This document shows positions 34,219 through 44,597 of a stretch of DNA of 64,000 nt, piece after piece; positions within the stretch are counted from its first letter, which is position 1, and each line of letters begins with the position of its first letter. Both the position numbers and the translations under genes were made by a program. The stretch covers positions 186,001 through 250,000 of the forward strand of contig JAQGEF010000004.1 in NCBI GenBank assembly GCA_027854065.1, given 5' to 3'. The notes below the pieces were generated by a model. It saw nothing but the letters and a program-made list of their open reading frames with translations, was not told the origin of the DNA and did not search any database. The stretch is from Polluticaenibacter yanchengensis (GTDB lineage Bacteria > Bacteroidota > Bacteroidia > Chitinophagales > Chitinophagaceae).

Positions 34219-34758
34219 ATGAGAAATATCGCGGTTTTTTGCGGGTCCCAAAACGGCAACGATGAAATGTTCGGTATACATGCATCGCAGATCGGGAGCT
34301 TAATTGCACAAAACAACTTTGGGATAGTGTATGGTGGCAGCAAAAAGGGATTAATGGGTGCGGTAGCCAATGCGGCACTGGAGCAAAACGGGGCGGTTAT
34401 CGGCATCATGCCGGAAAGGCTGGCAGAATATGATCATAGCCATAACGGGATAACGGAGCTGCTGCTGGTACCGGATATGCATACGCGTAAAAAGCAGATG
34501 TATAACCTGTGTGAAGCGGTGATCATCCTTCCGGGCGGCTTTGGCACGATGGATGAACTGTTTGAAGTGCTTACCTGGAACCAGCTGGCCATACACAGCA
34601 AAAAAGTGTATATTTTAAATACATTGGGTTACTACAACGACCTTTATACATCGATGCAAAAAATGCAGAAGCATGGTTTTTTGCATAGTAACCTGAATGA
34701 AAATATAGAAATACATACTAATCCCGTTGACCTGGTAGCCGCAATCTTAAAAAACTAA
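34219..34758 (+). CDS. LOG-family protein (cytokinin riboside 5'-monophosphate phosphoribohydrolase-like)
   Basis: 179 residues, typical length. The Rossmann-type family signature PGGFGTMDE (105-113) and MHTRKK (87-92) are intact, with E113 and R90 as expected catalytic residues, and VYGGSKKGLMG (37-47) early in the fold. LOG enzymes release the free base and ribose 5-phosphate from nucleoside monophosphates; bacterial members probably act in nucleotide salvage or detoxification. It lies upstream of the rfb genes with a 46-nt gap and may be co-transcribed with them, but no functional link is known. Confidence 0.92.
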   Translation: MRNIAVFCGSQNGNDEMFGIHASQIGSLIAQNNFGIVYGGSKKGLMGAVANAALEQNGAVIGIMPERLAEYDHSHNGITELLLVPDMHTRKKQMYNLCEAVIILPGGFGTMDELFEVLTWNQLAIHSKKVYILNTLGYYNDLYTSMQKMQKHGFLHSNLNENIEIHTNPVDLVAAILKN

Positions 34759-34804
34759 ATGGCTAATTTTAATTTTTGTTAATTTGCCATATTGAAATAT
34801 AAAA

Positions 34805-35863
34805 ATGGAACAATCTAAAAATATTTTAATTACCGGTGGTGCCGGTTTTATAGGTAGTCATGTTGTACGTTTGTTTGTGACGAAATACCCGCAATATAAT
34901 ATTGTGAACCTGGATGCGCTTACTTATGCCGGCAATTTGGAGAACCTTAAGGATATTGAAAATGCTCCTAATTACTTTTTTGAGCATGTGAATATTTTAG
35001 ACAATGCTGCTTTGGAGGCGGTGTTTGCTAAACATTCGATTTCGGATGTGATACACCTGGCTGCTGAGAGCCATGTAGACAGATCGATTCTTAGTCCCCT
35101 GGACTTTGTATATACTAATATTATTGGTACCGTAAACCTTTTACAGGCTGCTAAAAAAAGCTGGAACGGTAATTATGACAATAAACGTTTTTATCATATA
35201 AGTACCGATGAGGTTTATGGCAGCCTGGATAATGGTGGTTTCTTTACTGAAACCACGGCCTATTCTCCGAATAGTCCATACAGTGCCAGCAAGGCAAGCA
35301 GCGATCATTTTGTGCGGGCTTATGGTGAAACTTATGGTATGCCTACCGTTATCAGTAACTGTAGTAATAACTATGGCCCATACCATTTTCCAGAGAAACT
35401 GATTCCGCTGTTTATAAATAATATTATCAATAATAAACCTTTGCCGGTATATGGCGATGGTTTGTTTACCAGGGACTGGCTGTATGTGAAAGACCACGCG
35501 TTGGCTATTGATATGGTTTTTCACAACGGCAAGGTGCATGATACTTATAATATCGGTGGTTTTAATGAATGGACTAATATTGACCTTATAAAATTGCTGG
35601 TTGAGAAAATGGACCATAAATTAGGCCGGGCAACGGGAGAAAGTTTACCGTTGATTACTTTTGTGAAGGACCGCCCGGGACATGATAAGCGCTATGCAAT
35701 TGATGCCACTAAAATTAATAAGGAACTGGGCTGGAAACCGTCTGTAACTTTTGAAGAGGGCCTGGAGGAAACGATAGACTGGTATTTAAATAACAGTGAG
35801 TGGCTGGAGAATGTTACCAGCGGCGCTTACCAAAAATATTACGAACAACAGTATCATTCTTAA
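34805..35863 (+). CDS. rfbB: dTDP-glucose 4,6-dehydratase
   Basis: 352 residues. NAD-binding GGAGFIG (11-17), catalytic STDEVYG (133-139) and Y159xxxK163 (YSASK) are all present; ISNCSNNYGPYHFPEKLIP is the following family segment. It converts dTDP-glucose to dTDP-4-dehydro-6-deoxyglucose, the branching point for rhamnose and other 6-deoxy sugars of surface polysaccharides. First gene of a tight rfbB-rfbC-rfbA run with a 3-nt spacing to rfbC. Confidence 0.96.
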   Translation: MEQSKNILITGGAGFIGSHVVRLFVTKYPQYNIVNLDALTYAGNLENLKDIENAPNYFFEHVNILDNAALEAVFAKHSISDVIHLAAESHVDRSILSPLDFVYTNIIGTVNLLQAAKKSWNGNYDNKRFYHISTDEVYGSLDNGGFFTETTAYSPNSPYSASKASSDHFVRAYGETYGMPTVISNCSNNYGPYHFPEKLIPLFINNIINNKPLPVYGDGLFTRDWLYVKDHALAIDMVFHNGKVHDTYNIGGFNEWTNIDLIKLLVEKMDHKLGRATGESLPLITFVKDRPGHDKRYAIDATKINKELGWKPSVTFEEGLEETIDWYLNNSEWLENVTSGAYQKYYEQQYHS

Positions 35864-35866
35864 TAA

Positions 35867-36415
35867 ATGGAGATTATTAAAACGCCTTTAAAAGATTGCG
35901 TGATCATAAAAAATAATATTATCAGCGACAACAGGGGCTACTTTTTTGAGAGTTTTAATGAAAAGAAATTTAAGGCATTAACCGGGTGGGACGGGCATTT
36001 TGTGCAGGATAACCAAAGCCAGAGCAGTTTTTCCGTGGTACGTGGCATCCACTTTCAAAAAGGAGAATTTGCCCAGGCGAAATTAGTACGTGTGGTACAG
36101 GGCAAAGTATTGGACGTTGCCGTGGACCTGAGGCCGGGCAGTGATACTTATGGCCAACATTTTAGTATAGAGCTTAGTGACGATAACCAATACCAGTTAT
36201 TTGTGCCCCGGGGTTTCGGCCACGGCTTTTCTGTATTGAGCCCTACTGCTACGTTTTTGTATAAATGTGACAACGGCTACAATAAAAGTGCAGAAGGTGG
36301 TATACATCCCCTGGATAAAACATTGAATATAGACTGGCGTATTAATGCGGCCGATGCTATTTTGTCTGAAAAAGACAGTAACGCTCCTTCGTTTGAAGAC
36401 TATTTAAACAACTAA
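35867..36415 (+). CDS. rfbC: dTDP-4-dehydrorhamnose 3,5-epimerase
   Basis: 182 residues, full length. Catalytic His62 in VRGIHFQ and a tyrosine in [13 protein letters not shown] (Y132/Y138) are present, as is the cupin core VPRGFGHGF. It epimerises dTDP-4-dehydro-6-deoxyglucose at C3 and C5. It follows rfbB by 3 nt and precedes rfbA by 4 nt, so translation is probably coupled. The rmlD reductase needed to complete dTDP-rhamnose is not adjacent. Confidence 0.96.
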   Translation: MEIIKTPLKDCVIIKNNIISDNRGYFFESFNEKKFKALTGWDGHFVQDNQSQSSFSVVRGIHFQKGEFAQAKLVRVVQGKVLDVAVDLRPGSDTYGQHFSIELSDDNQYQLFVPRGFGHGFSVLSPTATFLYKCDNGYNKSAEGGIHPLDKTLNIDWRINAADAILSEKDSNAPSFEDYLNN

Positions 36416-36419
36416 ATGT

Positions 36420-37277
36420 ATGAAAGGAATTATATTGGCCGGAGGTTCCGGTACAAGGTTATATCCTATTACAAAAGGTATTAGCAAACAATTAATGCCT
36501 ATATATGATAAGCCGATGATATACTATCCGCTGAGCGTACTGATGCTTGCCGGTATCCGGGACATCCTTATTATCACAACGCCTGAAGATAGTGACCAAT
36601 TTAAGCGCTTGCTGGGAGATGGTGCGCAGGTTGGCTGCCGTTTCAGTTACGCAGTACAGGCGGTCCCTAACGGTTTAGCGCAGGCTTTTGTAATAGGAGA
36701 AGCGTTTATCGGGAATGATAAAGTGTGTTTAATATTGGGAGATAATATTTTCTACGGCAGTAAGTTCAGCCAGCTGGTCCAATCATTTAATAATGTAGAG
36801 GGTGCAGCAGTATTCGCATACGAAGTGGTTGATCCGGAACGTTATGGTGTGGTGGAGTTTGATGATAAATACAATGCTGTTTCTATAGAAGAAAAGCCGG
36901 CAGACCCTAAAAGTAATTACGCTGTACCTGGTTTGTATTTTTATGACAACGATGTGGTAGAAATTGCTAAAAATATTCAACCGTCTGCAAGAGGGGAATA
37001 TGAAATTACGACTGTAAATAATCATTATCTCCAGAATGGCAAGCTGAAAGTTGGTGTGATGGACAGGGGCACGGCATGGCTGGATACCGGTACGTTTGAC
37101 AGCCTGCATGACGCAACAGAATATGTACGGGTAATAGAAAAGCGCCAGGGATTAAAAATCGGCTGTATTGAAGAAGTGGCTTACAGAATGGGATTTATAA
37201 CTAAAGAGCAGTTGCATACTTTAGGAAAAGAGCTGGAGAAAAGTGGCTATGGGCAATATTTACTGCGTCAGAAATAA
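36420..37277 (+). CDS. rfbA: Glucose-1-phosphate thymidylyltransferase
   Basis: 285 residues. The nucleotidyltransferase signature [11 protein letters not shown] (8-18) and [17 protein letters not shown] (23-39) are intact, and GDNIFYG (about 106-112) carries the metal-binding aspartate. It makes dTDP-glucose from dTTP and glucose 1-phosphate, the first step feeding RfbB. Last gene of the run, followed by a strong terminator. Confidence 0.97.
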   Translation: MKGIILAGGSGTRLYPITKGISKQLMPIYDKPMIYYPLSVLMLAGIRDILIITTPEDSDQFKRLLGDGAQVGCRFSYAVQAVPNGLAQAFVIGEAFIGNDKVCLILGDNIFYGSKFSQLVQSFNNVEGAAVFAYEVVDPERYGVVEFDDKYNAVSIEEKPADPKSNYAVPGLYFYDNDVVEIAKNIQPSARGEYEITTVNNHYLQNGKLKVGVMDRGTAWLDTGTFDSLHDATEYVRVIEKRQGLKIGCIEEVAYRMGFITKEQLHTLGKELEKSGYGQYLLRQK

Positions 37278-37314
37278 CAGGAAAATAACCGCCGGGTTCA
37301 TAAAAATTACGGGG

Positions 37315-37354
37315 AATAAGGGGCGAAAGTGTAACTTTACGCCCCTTATTTTTT
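37315..37354 (+). terminator. Terminator of the rfb operon
   Basis: AATAAGGGGCG (37315-37325) pairs with CGCCCCTTATT (37340-37350), extended by AAAG/CTTT with one bulged base, then a run of six T. It ends the rfbBCA unit 38 nt after its stop. Confidence 0.85.
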
Positions 37355-37375
37355 ATAGATAAAGATTGAATAATA

Positions 37376-40252
37376 ATGTCAGCAAAGTCAGCTACTAACA
37401 TAAAAGTATTACTATCTCCACAAAGATTATTAAAGGCCCCGAATGTAATAGAATTAATGGAAATAGTAGATACCGGCAGGTCTAAGGATTATTATGTTTA
37501 TGACCCCAATATAAAAGTTATAAGAAAGCTTTTACCGAAACTGCCTGATGCCGTTAAGCTGACACTGGCGAACTTTGACAGCAAAAGTATTTCGGACATT
37601 GAAAACGGCATTACTGAAAAGTATAAAAAATCCCGTGCCGGTGTTGCTTTTGACTCTTTTTTTGACAACGCGTATTCGCGGGCAATGCATGAACTTTTCA
37701 CCTCTATTAAACCATTTGCGTCTTTATTTTCCTGGTACCAGAAAATTGAAAGTAAGCTGGCTACTAAAACGAATGCCTGTAGTCTCAGTACTTTCTGGCC
37801 GGGCTTAAAATTCAATGTTTACAAGAACGATAAGAATAACTTTTGCCTACAAACCCTTGTACAAATTAATGAAGGTGAATATCCTGTTGAAGATTTTCTC
37901 CGTTATGAATTCCTGATCCAGAGCAATACTGAATATTTTATTTTAAGGTATGGTGATTACCACACTTTAAAATGGCTGGATACAGTTAACTGGGATAAAC
38001 TGGGCAATGATGGCAGCGAGTTTTTAAAAACCATTGTCAATAAGCTTGAAGAAAATTATTCTGTAAACAGGAATAATTTATTTGAGCAGACATTCCTGGA
38101 AGTAGAACCGATTAACCGTGTGATGCTGAGTGAATTAAGCAACTCTTTTTTAATGCTCACGCCTCAATGGATCTATGATTCTGAAATGGTGGAAGGTGTT
38201 TACCAGGAAACGATAAGCATCAAAGGTGCAGACAAAGAAATTATTCTTAAGCGCAACAAAGAGAAGGAGGATGCGTTTGTTCATAAGCTGCTGGGGTTAC
38301 ATGCCAATTTCAAAAACCAGTTAAGTAAGGGTTATTTTTACCTGAGTTTTTCGGACGCTCAAAAAGGGCATTGGTTTTTGAAAACCTATCAAAAGCTGCT
38401 GGCTGAGGATATAGAAATCAGCGGCATGGATTTGCTAAAGCATTTCCGGTATTCTCCCCATAAAGCTACTACCAGTTTAGTGCAAGGCAATCAGCAGAAC
38501 CAGTGGATCACTTTTGATGCCACCGTTGCCTTTGGTAAGGAATTGGTGCCATTGGCGCATATCCAGAAAACACTGCTTTCCGGCCAGAAAGTAGTCATGT
38601 TGAAAGATGGCAGCTTCGGGGTGTTCGATGATGAATGGCTGGCTGCTTATAGTACTATTTTCAAACATGGTAAAGTAGATAAAAAACAGATCCGCATTGC
38701 CAAATGGATGGCTATCAGCGAACGGGCTGTTGAAAGTAGCGGCAACAATGATGAAGTCATTACCAAGCCGATTATTACTCCTGACTGGTGGAACAAATGG
38801 CGGCGTTGGCAAAGCTCTGATGATATTATATACAAAGTGCCTGAAGTGGTGAACGCCACCCTGAGGCCATACCAGCAAAAGGGTTATGAATGGATGACAC
38901 TCTTAAGCGAATCCGGTGCCGGAGCTTGCCTGGCAGACGATATGGGTCTTGGTAAGACTTTGCAAACGATTTGCTTCCTGACCAACCAGCTGGAACTGAA
39001 CCCAACAGGAAAATGCCTGATTATCACGCCGGCTTCATTGATTTATAACTGGCTGGACGAGTGGACAAAATTTGCCCCAAGTATAAAGGTGGAAGTGCAT
39101 CATGGCAGCGGCAGAAGCGGTGAATGCTTTATTAATGATGCGCAAATTATTATTACGAGCTATGGTGCTGTTCGTGTGGACGTAGAGGGGTTAAAAGAGC
39201 GCCAGTTTTTAGCGGTTATAATTGATGAAAGTCATAATATTAAAAACCCGTCCGCGCAGATTACCAGGGCTGTAATGGAGGTAAATGGTCAAACCCGCAT
39301 TGCGCTTAGCGGTACGCCGGTTATGAATAATACGTTTGATCTGTACAGCCAGCTGAACTATGCTTTACCGGGATTATATGGCAGCCGCGAATTCTTTAAG
39401 CGTGAATATGCCGATCCGATAGATTTAAAAGCGGATAAAGAAAAAGCTGATACATTGCGCCGCATAACGGCACCGTTTATTTTGCGACGGACTAAAAGCC
39501 AGGTGGCGACGGACTTGCCTATGAAAACTGAAACTGTTTTATGGTGCGAGATGAGCCCCAACCAGCGCGATGCCTACGACACCGTAAGGGATAGTGTGCG
39601 CAACAATATCTACTCTACCATTGAAAGTGATGGGTTGCAAAAGGGAAAACTAGGCATTCTGAACGGGCTTCTAAAGCTTCGCCAGATGTGTAACAGTGGC
39701 GAACTGGTGAAACATGAAGATGTTTTCAATTATGATAGTATCAAAACAGATATGTTGATTGAGGAATTGCAAAACATTATTCCTCATAAGCATAAAGCCA
39801 TTGTTTTCTCCCAGTTTACCTCAATGCTTGATTTACTGGAGCGCGATTTTGAAAAAGCAGGTATCACTTATTTACGCCTGGATGGTACTATCGCATCCAA
39901 AGAACGGAAAAACCTGGTCAATGAATTCCAGGCGGAAGACTCTACCTGTAACGTATTTTTAATAAGCCTGAAAGCCGGTAATGCCGGCCTGAACCTTGTA
40001 GCGGCAGATTATGTTTTCCTGTTCGATCCGTGGTGGAATAAGGCAGTAGAAAACCAGGCTATCGACCGTGTGCATCGTATTGGCCAGACCAAACCTGTGT
40101 ACGCTTACAAAATGGTATGTAAAGGCACTGTGGAAGAAAAAATAATTGCCTTGCAAAGCAAAAAACAAATTACCAGTGACTCACTGATTACGGAAGAAGA
40201 AGGTTTTGTGAAAAACTTAGACCTGGATGATATCGATTTCTTATTGAGCTAA
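37376..40252 (+). CDS. SNF2-family helicase/ATPase
   Basis: 958 residues. The N-terminal ~490 residues are the family's poorly conserved region with no recognised zinc finger. The Snf2 ATPase follows: motif I DDMGLGKT (about 521-528), motif II DESH (about 616), SGTP (about 645), and the C-terminal lobe with GNAGLNLVAADYVFLFDPWW and motif VI DRVHRIGQT (about 895-903). Bacterial members are dsDNA translocases that remodel protein-DNA or RNA polymerase complexes. Motif II reads DESH where many members have DEAH. It has no obvious partner gene and appears as its own unit. Confidence 0.93.
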   Translation: MSAKSATNIKVLLSPQRLLKAPNVIELMEIVDTGRSKDYYVYDPNIKVIRKLLPKLPDAVKLTLANFDSKSISDIENGITEKYKKSRAGVAFDSFFDNAYSRAMHELFTSIKPFASLFSWYQKIESKLATKTNACSLSTFWPGLKFNVYKNDKNNFCLQTLVQINEGEYPVEDFLRYEFLIQSNTEYFILRYGDYHTLKWLDTVNWDKLGNDGSEFLKTIVNKLEENYSVNRNNLFEQTFLEVEPINRVMLSELSNSFLMLTPQWIYDSEMVEGVYQETISIKGADKEIILKRNKEKEDAFVHKLLGLHANFKNQLSKGYFYLSFSDAQKGHWFLKTYQKLLAEDIEISGMDLLKHFRYSPHKATTSLVQGNQQNQWITFDATVAFGKELVPLAHIQKTLLSGQKVVMLKDGSFGVFDDEWLAAYSTIFKHGKVDKKQIRIAKWMAISERAVESSGNNDEVITKPIITPDWWNKWRRWQSSDDIIYKVPEVVNATLRPYQQKGYEWMTLLSESGAGACLADDMGLGKTLQTICFLTNQLELNPTGKCLIITPASLIYNWLDEWTKFAPSIKVEVHHGSGRSGECFINDAQIIITSYGAVRVDVEGLKERQFLAVIIDESHNIKNPSAQITRAVMEVNGQTRIALSGTPVMNNTFDLYSQLNYALPGLYGSREFFKREYADPIDLKADKEKADTLRRITAPFILRRTKSQVATDLPMKTETVLWCEMSPNQRDAYDTVRDSVRNNIYSTIESDGLQKGKLGILNGLLKLRQMCNSGELVKHEDVFNYDSIKTDMLIEELQNIIPHKHKAIVFSQFTSMLDLLERDFEKAGITYLRLDGTIASKERKNLVNEFQAEDSTCNVFLISLKAGNAGLNLVAADYVFLFDPWWNKAVENQAIDRVHRIGQTKPVYAYKMVCKGTVEEKIIALQSKKQITSDSLITEEEGFVKNLDLDDIDFLLS

Positions 40253-40360
40253 CCCCTTTTGGTTGGATGTTTATTTGTTTATAAGCGGGTATTTAATTGA
40301 CAAAGTATCAAGTGAACAATTGATCCTGTATGGAAGAACCCTGAAAAGATATTCCAAATA

Positions 40361-40392
40361 AAAAAGTCACAACCGGTTGTTCGGTTGTGACT
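40361..40392 (-). terminator. Terminator of the uppS-bamA-ompH operon
   Basis: AGTCACAACCG (40365-40375) pairs with CGGTTGTGACT (40382-40392), loop 6 nt; on the minus strand it is followed by a run of T (complement of 40360-40364). It lies 24 nt beyond the last ompH stop. Confidence 0.85.
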
Positions 40393-40415
40393 CAAAATAT
40401 TTTAATGGCGATTCC

Positions 40416-41003
40416 TTATTTTTTTGGTGCAGTGGTTGGTTTTGGTGCTGCATTACCACCAGCTGGCGCTGCTTGTTGCATTTCCGGTATAGTGATATTT
40501 AACTCCTTAGCTACTGCTACGTTCAGGTTATCAGCCGGAGGTGCTACATAAAACGCTTCACGTTTGAAAACATAATCATATTTACCGTTCGCCACTACTT
40601 TTTGGAAAGCAGCGCTGATTTTTTCGTAATATGGCGCTAATAATTGTTGTTGTTTACCTTCCACTAAATTTTGAGCATATTGGCTCCAGTTCTGAACAAT
40701 GTAAAAATGCTCTCTCATTTCAGCTAAGCGCTGATCGTATATTTTTTTAGGCAATTTAGCACTGTCAGCTCTTAGTGTAGAATCTAAACGGCCCAATTCA
40801 GTCATACGGAATTCTCTTTCCTGATCTAAAGAATCTTGTTGGAAACTTTGTAATTGTTTACCAACTTCTTCAATACCTTTCATGTATTGTAATAAGTACT
40901 CGTGATCGAAATAACCGAATTTTTTACCAGCAGTTTGTGCATTTGCAGATGTAGCAGCCATTAACAATACTGGTGCTAAAATGGCTAAAAGTAATTTTTT
41001 CAT
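40416..41003 (-). CDS. OmpH/Skp-family periplasmic chaperone (second paralogue)
   Basis: 195 residues. Signal peptide 1-22 (ATSANAQ). The Skp-like core is a small beta body (KFGYFDHEYLLQYMKG, later YDYVFKREAFYVAPP) flanking a long charged coiled coil (about 45-125). The Pro/Ala-rich tail (APAGGNAAPKPTTAPKK) is low-complexity. Skp/OmpH chaperones hold unfolded outer-membrane proteins for BamA. Last gene of the uppS-bamA-ompH-ompH operon, 46 nt after the first paralogue. It differs from the first by the tail and by more Gln in the coiled coil. Confidence 0.9.
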   Translation of the reverse strand: MKKLLLAILAPVLLMAATSANAQTAGKKFGYFDHEYLLQYMKGIEEVGKQLQSFQQDSLDQEREFRMTELGRLDSTLRADSAKLPKKIYDQRLAEMREHFYIVQNWSQYAQNLVEGKQQQLLAPYYEKISAAFQKVVANGKYDYVFKREAFYVAPPADNLNVAVAKELNITIPEMQQAAPAGGNAAPKPTTAPKK

Positions 41004-41049
41004 TTGTTTTTGAATGTGTGTTCTTTAATACTTGTTGTGTTTTATTTTA

Positions 41050-41568
41050 TTAGCTTTTTACGCCCAAGACTTTTAAAACATCTTCGCTTTTATCCAGCTT
41101 TGGGTCGGCAAATATAACAGTAATTCCTTCACTTTTATCTAAAATGAAATCGTAACTGCGTTCTGCAGCCAGTTTTTGTACGGCATTATACACTCTGTCC
41201 TGGATTGGTTTAATTAATCGCTGACGCTCTTTAAACAAATCCCCTTCATAACCAAAGCGTTTTTTCTGAAGGTCACGAACCTCTTTTTCCTTATTAAAAA
41301 GTTCATCTTCACGTTTTTTTATCAACTCTTCAGTCAGCATTACTTTTTCCGCATCAAAATCGCGATACATCTTATTTAATACTTCCTGCTTGGCGTCTAT
41401 TTCTTTTTGCCAGGTTTGCGCAGTAGCATCCAGGGTTGTTTGCGCCTGTTTATAATCCGGTATTTTATCCAGGATATATCTCGTATCTATAATGGCATAA
41501 CGTTGTGCGCTTACCGTGGCAAATGCTGTAGTTAAAATTATAGAGCAGAATAAAAGTAATTTCTTCAT
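41050..41568 (-). CDS. OmpH/Skp-family periplasmic chaperone (first paralogue)
   Basis: 172 residues. Signal peptide ends TVSAQ. Short N-terminal strand RYAIIDTRYILDKIPDY, coiled-coil tentacles (about 45-120, KKREDELFNKEKEVRDLQKK) and closing strand YDFILDKSEGITVIFADP are typical of OmpH/Skp. It escorts outer-membrane proteins through the periplasm to the BAM complex encoded just upstream. Two paralogues in tandem are common in Bacteroidota. Confidence 0.93.
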   Translation of the reverse strand: MKKLLLFCSIILTTAFATVSAQRYAIIDTRYILDKIPDYKQAQTTLDATAQTWQKEIDAKQEVLNKMYRDFDAEKVMLTEELIKKREDELFNKEKEVRDLQKKRFGYEGDLFKERQRLIKPIQDRVYNAVQKLAAERSYDFILDKSEGITVIFADPKLDKSEDVLKVLGVKS

Positions 41569-41663
41569 ATGATTACGCTTTTTTAATTGTTCTTATCCAC
41601 AAATATAAATATAGACAACTATTATACAGCATTCGTTTAAAACATTCTGTTAAAGGTTTCCTA

Positions 41664-44396
41664 CTATTCCGGCTCGAAACCTAACATGAATGTAAACTTA
41701 CCTGCACCTTTAATACCATTACCCGGCGTCATCCTGTCTAAACCAATACCATAATCGAAACCAAGTAATCCAAACATTGGTAAGAAGAAACGCATACCAA
41801 CACCCACACTACGACGCAGTTTGAATGGATTATAATCTTTAAAGCTGTACCAACCATTGGCAGCTTCAAAGAAAGTCAAGGCATAAATTACACTGGAAGG
41901 ATTTAAGCTAAGCGGGTAGCGGACCTCTGCTGTATATTTATTAAATATGGTAAAGTATTCACTGGCACCACTCTGATCAGGATTATACTTAACATTACTG
42001 GTCTGGTAAACAGGATAACCACGATGTGCCACGATATCGTAACCGATTAACGCAAACTGGTTGCTCATACCTGCATCACCCACCTGGAAACGTCCGAACG
42101 GCGACACTTCCAAATCACTGTTATAGCGGCCTACAAAACCATATTTAGCAGCTAAGCGCAATACGAAGTTTTTGTTTTTATCCTCACCGTGAGGACGGCC
42201 TAATGGCACATACCACTCACCGTTGAAACGCCATTTATGATATTCAATTAATTTATATTTTTCTTCTGTTGAACTGTAGTTAACATTATCACGCATTAAA
42301 GACCAAGGTGGCGTTAACTGCACGCTTGCCAAGAATGATGATCCGGAACTTGGGAACTGAGGCTGGTTAATGCTGTTACGCTGTAAGGCGAATTTGATAC
42401 TTAAATCATTGGATACACCATTATTGAAGTCCTTGAAGAAACTATAGTTTTTCAATTTATAACGGCTGTAACTTACAGATGTCATGAAACTGAAAAAGTC
42501 ATCCGGCCATTTTAATTGTTTACCCAAACTTACACTTGCCCCGGTTGTGGAGATATATGAACTAGGATTACGCTCATACGTCATTGTGTAAGGATTGTAA
42601 GAATTGGAGAATTTTGTGTTATACAAACTTACAGTCAGGGCATTCCGTTTTTTTCCACCTAACCAAGGCTCCGTAAAGCTAAAGTTAACGGAACGGAAAG
42701 CACGGCCGTTACTTTGTACACGCAAGCTTAGCTTCTGACCATCACCCGTTGGTAACGGCTGCCAGCTTTCCTTGCGTAAAATATTTTTAATAGAGAAGTT
42801 GTTGAAACTTACACCAACAGTACCGGTAAGACCAATACCACCGCCAAAACCGGCAGATAGCTCTAACTGGTCACTTGATTTTTCTTCTACTGTGTAGTTA
42901 ATATCTACCGTACCATCAGCCTGGTTAGGAATCGGGTTAATCCCGATTTTTTCCTGGTTGAAATAGCCCAATGAAGCAATTTCCCTGTTGGAACGGATCA
43001 AATCCTGGCGGCTGAACTTTTCACCCGGTATCGTACGAATCTCCCTGCGGATCACATGCTCCTTCGTACGGTCATTACCGGCAATACGGATTTCTTTAAT
43101 CGTTGCCTGCGGGCCTTCCACAATACTTACTTCATGGTCAATCGTATCATTATATACACGCGTTTCAGAAGCATCTATACGGAAGAATAAATAACCGTCA
43201 TCCATGTACAATGAGCTGATGTCTAAACTACCATCCATACTCATTTGTTTACCAAGGCGTTTATCCAAAATTTCCTTATTGTAAATTTCGCCTGGCTCAA
43301 TGTTTATAATTTTTGATAATAAAGAGTCGGTAAACTTGGTATTACCCCTGAAAGTGAATTTACCAAAATAGTATTTTCTTCCTTCGTCCAATATTATTTC
43401 AATATTCTTATTGCCTTCCGCATTGGAATAAACGGTGTCTTTAACACGATGAGCATCCCTGTAACCTTTTGTATTGTAAAATTCGATGATCGCTTCCCTG
43501 TCGTCTTCGTATTTTTTAAAATTATATTTAGAGTTCGCAAATACTTTAAAGCGGAAATACGGGTCCAGTGCATTTAAAACAACTGACGGTTGTAAAAATC
43601 CCTGGTTTTTCAGGAGATGGTCCACATTCTTTTTAGCAGGTGCCAGCAATGGTGTGTCTAAAGACGGGTAAAGGGTAAAACGGCTCTTTTCCTTGGTTCC
43701 GCTCATTTGCTTTTTAATAGCACGATCGGTCAGGTTTTCATTACCAAAAATATAAATATTATTAACCCTTACTTTACCACCCTTTGTTAATGTGATCGTT
43801 ACATTCGACGCATTTTGAATACTGGTACTAGGCGTTTCTTCTAAAGTAACCGATGCATTTCCAAAACCTTTATCCTTATAAAACTTTTCAATGATCTCCT
43901 TGCTAATTTGTTTGTTATTTTCAGTTACAATTTTACCGGCAACCAAAGGAATTTTATCTTTCAGTTCATCCTGGTCGCCCTTTTTCATATCCTTGAATAT
44001 CACTTTTTGCAGGCGCGGGCGTTCCTGCACTTCAATTTCTATATGAAGCTTATTAGGTTCTTCCAGCTTTGTAATGTAAACCGTTACATTACCAAAATAG
44101 TTCTGACTCCATAAATTAGTAATTGCGCGGCTGAATTTATCGCCACCCGGTAATGATACTTTATCGCCAACATTGATATTGGCAATAGAAGTCAATAAAT
44201 TATTATCGAAAAACTTATTGCCTACAATTGTAACAGAGGCAATAACGTATTCTTTAGGATTACGTTGCTTAAAAATTTCTTCTATCGCCGGATCTATAGA
44301 AGTCACCTCCGGTGTAGTTTGCTGAGCCATTACCGCTATTGAGCTTAATAACGCACAAGTAATTGATAGCGCAATACGGTTTACAATTCTTAACAT
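41664..44396 (-). CDS. bamA: Outer membrane protein assembly factor BamA (Omp85)
   Basis: 910 residues. Signal peptide 1-24 (IAVMAQ). Five POTRA domains occupy about 45-490, with repeated VVINNIYIFGNEN-like and IKEIRIAGNDRTKEHVIRREI segments, followed by the Omp85 barrel (about 520-910) with the FGRFQVGDAGMSNQFALIGYD region and GVGMRFFLPMFGLLGFDYGIGL near the C-terminus. It folds and inserts outer-membrane beta-barrels. The C-terminus reads MLGFEPE rather than an aromatic ending. Operon: uppS, bamA, ompH, ompH. A 201-bp gap from uppS could hold its own promoter. Confidence 0.95.
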   Translation of the reverse strand: MLRIVNRIALSITCALLSSIAVMAQQTTPEVTSIDPAIEEIFKQRNPKEYVIASVTIVGNKFFDNNLLTSIANINVGDKVSLPGGDKFSRAITNLWSQNYFGNVTVYITKLEEPNKLHIEIEVQERPRLQKVIFKDMKKGDQDELKDKIPLVAGKIVTENNKQISKEIIEKFYKDKGFGNASVTLEETPSTSIQNASNVTITLTKGGKVRVNNIYIFGNENLTDRAIKKQMSGTKEKSRFTLYPSLDTPLLAPAKKNVDHLLKNQGFLQPSVVLNALDPYFRFKVFANSKYNFKKYEDDREAIIEFYNTKGYRDAHRVKDTVYSNAEGNKNIEIILDEGRKYYFGKFTFRGNTKFTDSLLSKIINIEPGEIYNKEILDKRLGKQMSMDGSLDISSLYMDDGYLFFRIDASETRVYNDTIDHEVSIVEGPQATIKEIRIAGNDRTKEHVIRREIRTIPGEKFSRQDLIRSNREIASLGYFNQEKIGINPIPNQADGTVDINYTVEEKSSDQLELSAGFGGGIGLTGTVGVSFNNFSIKNILRKESWQPLPTGDGQKLSLRVQSNGRAFRSVNFSFTEPWLGGKKRNALTVSLYNTKFSNSYNPYTMTYERNPSSYISTTGASVSLGKQLKWPDDFFSFMTSVSYSRYKLKNYSFFKDFNNGVSNDLSIKFALQRNSINQPQFPSSGSSFLASVQLTPPWSLMRDNVNYSSTEEKYKLIEYHKWRFNGEWYVPLGRPHGEDKNKNFVLRLAAKYGFVGRYNSDLEVSPFGRFQVGDAGMSNQFALIGYDIVAHRGYPVYQTSNVKYNPDQSGASEYFTIFNKYTAEVRYPLSLNPSSVIYALTFFEAANGWYSFKDYNPFKLRRSVGVGMRFFLPMFGLLGFDYGIGLDRMTPGNGIKGAGKFTFMLGFEPE

Positions 44397-44597
44397 CCGT
44401 AATATTTTCAGTTTTTGGATAATATTATTTAAAAAAAATAACAGTTAGCGAGGCAAATTAAGGGCAAACTTTAAAAGTCAATGTTAAATACTATTAATAA
44501 TTCGTTTTTTAATGCACAATTGCAAAACAATTATCATAATTTTTACATTTCATCTACCGGAATTCACCAAATAGTTCTTTTTGTTATAAGGCTTCTT

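Noticed and set aside
34122..34409. 95-codon minus-strand open frame opposite the LOG gene
   Set aside because: Shadow of a well-supported gene on the other strand.
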